DNA of 64,000 nucleotides from Roseicella frigidaeris. GTDB taxonomy: Bacteria; Pseudomonadota; Alphaproteobacteria; Acetobacterales; Acetobacteraceae. A program made the translations under genes and the position numbers. Below are positions 62,295 to 64,000 of this stretch, one piece after another. The stretch covers positions 310,001-374,000 of the forward strand of contig NZ_QLIX01000001.1 in NCBI RefSeq assembly GCF_003258945.1. The letters are read 5' to 3'. The stretch's first letter is position 1. Each line of letters begins with the position of its first letter. The notes under the pieces were generated by a model. The model was given only the letters and a program-made list of their open reading frames with translations. It was not told where the DNA came from and did no database searches.

Positions 62295-63701
62295 ATGCTC
62301 TATCTCAGCACCCGCGGCCAGGCCGCGCCCCGCGACTTCGAAGGCGTCCTGCTGGCCGGCCTCGCCGAGGATGGCGGGCTGTTCCTGCCGGCGACCTGGC
62401 CCGTCCTGTCGCCGGCCGAATGGCGTGCGCTGCGCGGCCTGCCCTATCCCGAGCTGGCGGCGCGGCTGATGCAGCCCTTTATCGGCGAGGCGCTGACCCC
62501 GGCGACGCTGCTCGGCCTCACCGAGGCCGCCTATGCCGGCTTCGGCAGCCCGGCGGTGGCGCCGCTGGTGCAGCTCGACCACCGCAGCTTCATCCTGGAG
62601 CTGTTCCACGGGCCGACGCTCGCCTTCAAGGACATGGCGATGCAGCTGCTCGGGCGGCTCTTCGACCAGGTGCTGGCGCGGCGCGGCGAGCGGATCACCA
62701 TCGTCGGCGCCACCTCGGGCGATACCGGCTCGGCGGCGATCGAGGCCTGCCGCGACCGCGACGCCATCGACATCGTCATCCTCCACCCCGAGGGGCGGAC
62801 GAGCGAGGTGCAGCGGCGGCAGATGACGACCGTGCTCGCCGGCAACGTCGCCAACCTCGCCGTCCGGGGCAGCTTCGACGACTGCCAGGACCTGGTGAAG
62901 GCGATGTTCAACGACGCGCCCTTCCGGCAGGAGATGCGGCTGGCCGCGGTGAACTCCATCAACTGGGCGCGGATCGCGGCGCAGATCCCCTATTACGCCT
63001 ATGCCGCCCTCTCGCTCGGCGCGCCGGACCGGCCGGTGGCCTTCAGCGTGCCGACCGGCAATTTCGGCAATGTGCTGGCCGCCTGGGCGGTGCGCGAGAT
63101 GGGGCTGCCGGTGGAGCGGCTGATCGTCGGCTCGAACCGCAACGACATCCTGGCCCGCTTCCTCGCCGCCAACGACATGTCGGTGAAGGGCGTCGAGCCG
63201 AGCCTCTCGCCGAGCATGGACATCCAGGTGAGCTCGAATTTCGAGCGCCTGCTCTTCGAGCTGCTCGGCCGCGACGCCGCGGCGACCGCCGAGACCATGC
63301 GCCGCTTCCGCGCCGAGGGCCGCATGCCGGTGCCGGAGGCCGCCTGGCGGCGGGCCACCGAGCTGTTCCGCGGCGTCGCGCTCGATGACGAGGCGACGCT
63401 GGCCGAGATCCGGCATCTCTGGGACCGCGCCGGCTACCTCGCCGACCCGCATACCGCGATCGGCACCGCCGCCGCCCGGGCGGCGGCGCCGCGCGATCCC
63501 GCCATCCCGGTGGTGGTGGCCGCGACGGCGCATCCGGCGAAATTCCCCGATGCGGTGGCGCGCGCGACCGGCCAGCGCCCGCCCCTGCCGCCGCGCCTCG
63601 CCGACCTGCCGGCGCGCGAGGAGCGGTTCTCGGTGCTGCCGGCCGAGCTCGACGCGGTCGAGGATTTCGTCCGGGCGCATACCCGCCGCAACCGGGGCTG
63701 A
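62295..63701 (+). CDS. thrC: Threonine synthase
   Basis: A 468-residue PLP enzyme that converts O-phosphohomoserine to threonine. N-terminal MLYLSTRGQAAPRDFEGVLL is typical of the longer bacterial/fungal class; PLP lysine Lys112 in FHGPTLAFKDMAMQLLG; phosphate-binding region ATSGDTGSAAIEACR; VPTGNFGNVLAAW; and the late SPSMDIQVSSNFERLLFELL. It usually heads its own unit and here follows the TetR gene by 12 bp. Confidence 0.95.
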   Translation: MLYLSTRGQAAPRDFEGVLLAGLAEDGGLFLPATWPVLSPAEWRALRGLPYPELAARLMQPFIGEALTPATLLGLTEAAYAGFGSPAVAPLVQLDHRSFILELFHGPTLAFKDMAMQLLGRLFDQVLARRGERITIVGATSGDTGSAAIEACRDRDAIDIVILHPEGRTSEVQRRQMTTVLAGNVANLAVRGSFDDCQDLVKAMFNDAPFRQEMRLAAVNSINWARIAAQIPYYAYAALSLGAPDRPVAFSVPTGNFGNVLAAWAVREMGLPVERLIVGSNRNDILARFLAANDMSVKGVEPSLSPSMDIQVSSNFERLLFELLGRDAAATAETMRRFRAEGRMPVPEAAWRRATELFRGVALDDEATLAEIRHLWDRAGYLADPHTAIGTAAARAAAPRDPAIPVVVAATAHPAKFPDAVARATGQRPPLPPRLADLPAREERFSVLPAELDAVEDFVRAHTRRNRG

Positions 63702-63731
63702 CCCGACGGCAACCGACTGGAGCAGTCTCCG

Positions 63732-63822
63732 TTCGCCCGCCTTCACGGCGAATGCTCCGGCCTTCCGTTTCCGGAGCGTCTTCGCCCGTTCGCGTGTTGC
63801 CACTCGAGGTGTTTCCACCTCG
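63732..63822. repeat. Cluster of three palindromes after thrC (mosaic repeat copy D)
   Basis: Three hairpins in 91 bp: ttcgcc/ggcgaa (63732-63752), gctccgg/ccggagc (63754-63777) and cgaggtg-tttc-cacctcg (63805-63822). A gatcatgctccg follows, like the atctgctc next to the palindromes at 7216 and 22134. The 4-nt loop of the last hairpin also matches copies A-C. Probably a terminator region built from the same repeat family. Confidence 0.55.
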
Positions 63823-63959
63823 GGCGATCATGCTCCGACCGCCTGCTGCTGCGTTGCAGCGGCGGCGGCGGGACTGGCCCGCCGCGTCGAGGCGCTGGTC
63901 GCGGCGCGGCTGCCCCGCGCCGCCCGCGGCCTGGCGCGGCCACATGCAGGAGCCGAGGC

Positions 63960-64000
63960 ATGAAGGACCATCCCGCCGCCTATCAGGCCAGCCAGGGCGG
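63960..64000 (+). CDS. Start of an unidentified gene (partial)
   Basis: ATG at 63960 with AGGAG seven bases upstream opens a frame MKDHPAAYQASQG that runs off the window. The ribosome site and fresh start after the palindrome cluster suggest a real gene, but 13 residues do not allow identification. Confidence 0.4.
   Translation, partial: MKDHPAAYQASQG

Overview
The window is a very GC-rich stretch of an alphaproteobacterial chromosome. Gene content and order point to Acetobacteraceae of the Roseomonas type. The evidence is a GcrA cell-cycle regulator, the blocks ybeY-corC and radA-cvpA-purF-SDR, a coxB-coxA-ctaB-coxF-ctaG-coxC-DUF983-SURF1 oxidase operon, and many solute-binding proteins of the Bug (tripartite tricarboxylate) type. 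The family assignment is inference from protein types, not from a database search. I saw no rRNA, tRNA, CRISPR array, prophage or plasmid functions; the only mobile element is one 827-bp IS5-family insertion.

Layout. 1-5432: housekeeping and signalling (tail of a probable phoH, ybeY, a CorC-like protein, a small HTH-like protein, a soluble hybrid histidine kinase, endonuclease III). 5488-11392: a methyltransferase, a TauD/TfdA dioxygenase, the IS element, and a minus-strand pair (dipeptide-type binding protein plus an N,N-dimethylformamidase-like protein). 11552-18854: minus-strand housekeeping (gpsA, rlmJ, SDR, purF, cvpA, radA) interrupted by an orphan Bug binding protein. 18988-25865: protein tyrosine phosphatase, TonB-dependent siderophore receptor with an iron-box-like promoter, a second TauD/TfdA dioxygenase with an orphan sugar-type binding protein, and a lytic transglycosylase. 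26043-39750: uptake and catabolism (Bug protein, phnCDEE transporter, GMC oxidoreductase, alpha/beta hydrolase, acyl-CoA synthetase, and two sister binding proteins flanking an LLM flavin monooxygenase). 40037-44273: gcrA, phospholipid N-methyltransferase, transglycosylase, and mntH divergent from an ArsR/SmtB regulator. 44457-52530: the aa3-type cytochrome oxidase operon with its assembly genes, then an M32 carboxypeptidase. 52594-64000: double hot-dog protein, HWE histidine kinase, sirtuin, second GMC oxidoreductase, DUF938 methyltransferase, third Bug protein, FAD monooxygenase divergent from a TetR regulator, thrC, and the start of one more gene.

How the genes work together. The oxidase block encodes subunits I-III plus heme O synthesis (CtaB), CuB insertion (CtaG) and SURF1, so it is a nearly complete assembly line. 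The accessory parts look like scavenging of diverse organic molecules: eight periplasmic binding proteins occur, but only PhnD has transporter partners beside it. The others sit next to oxygenases, hydrolases or oxidoreductases.

The two most interesting signals are (a) mntH divergent from an ArsR/SmtB protein that keeps the full alpha-5 metal site, with an SmtB-like operator just upstream of mntH, and (b) the sister binding proteins around an LLM monooxygenase. A family of intergenic palindromes, one of which abuts the IS insertion, is also worth mapping genome-wide. I found nothing I would call a wholly new defence or mobile system.
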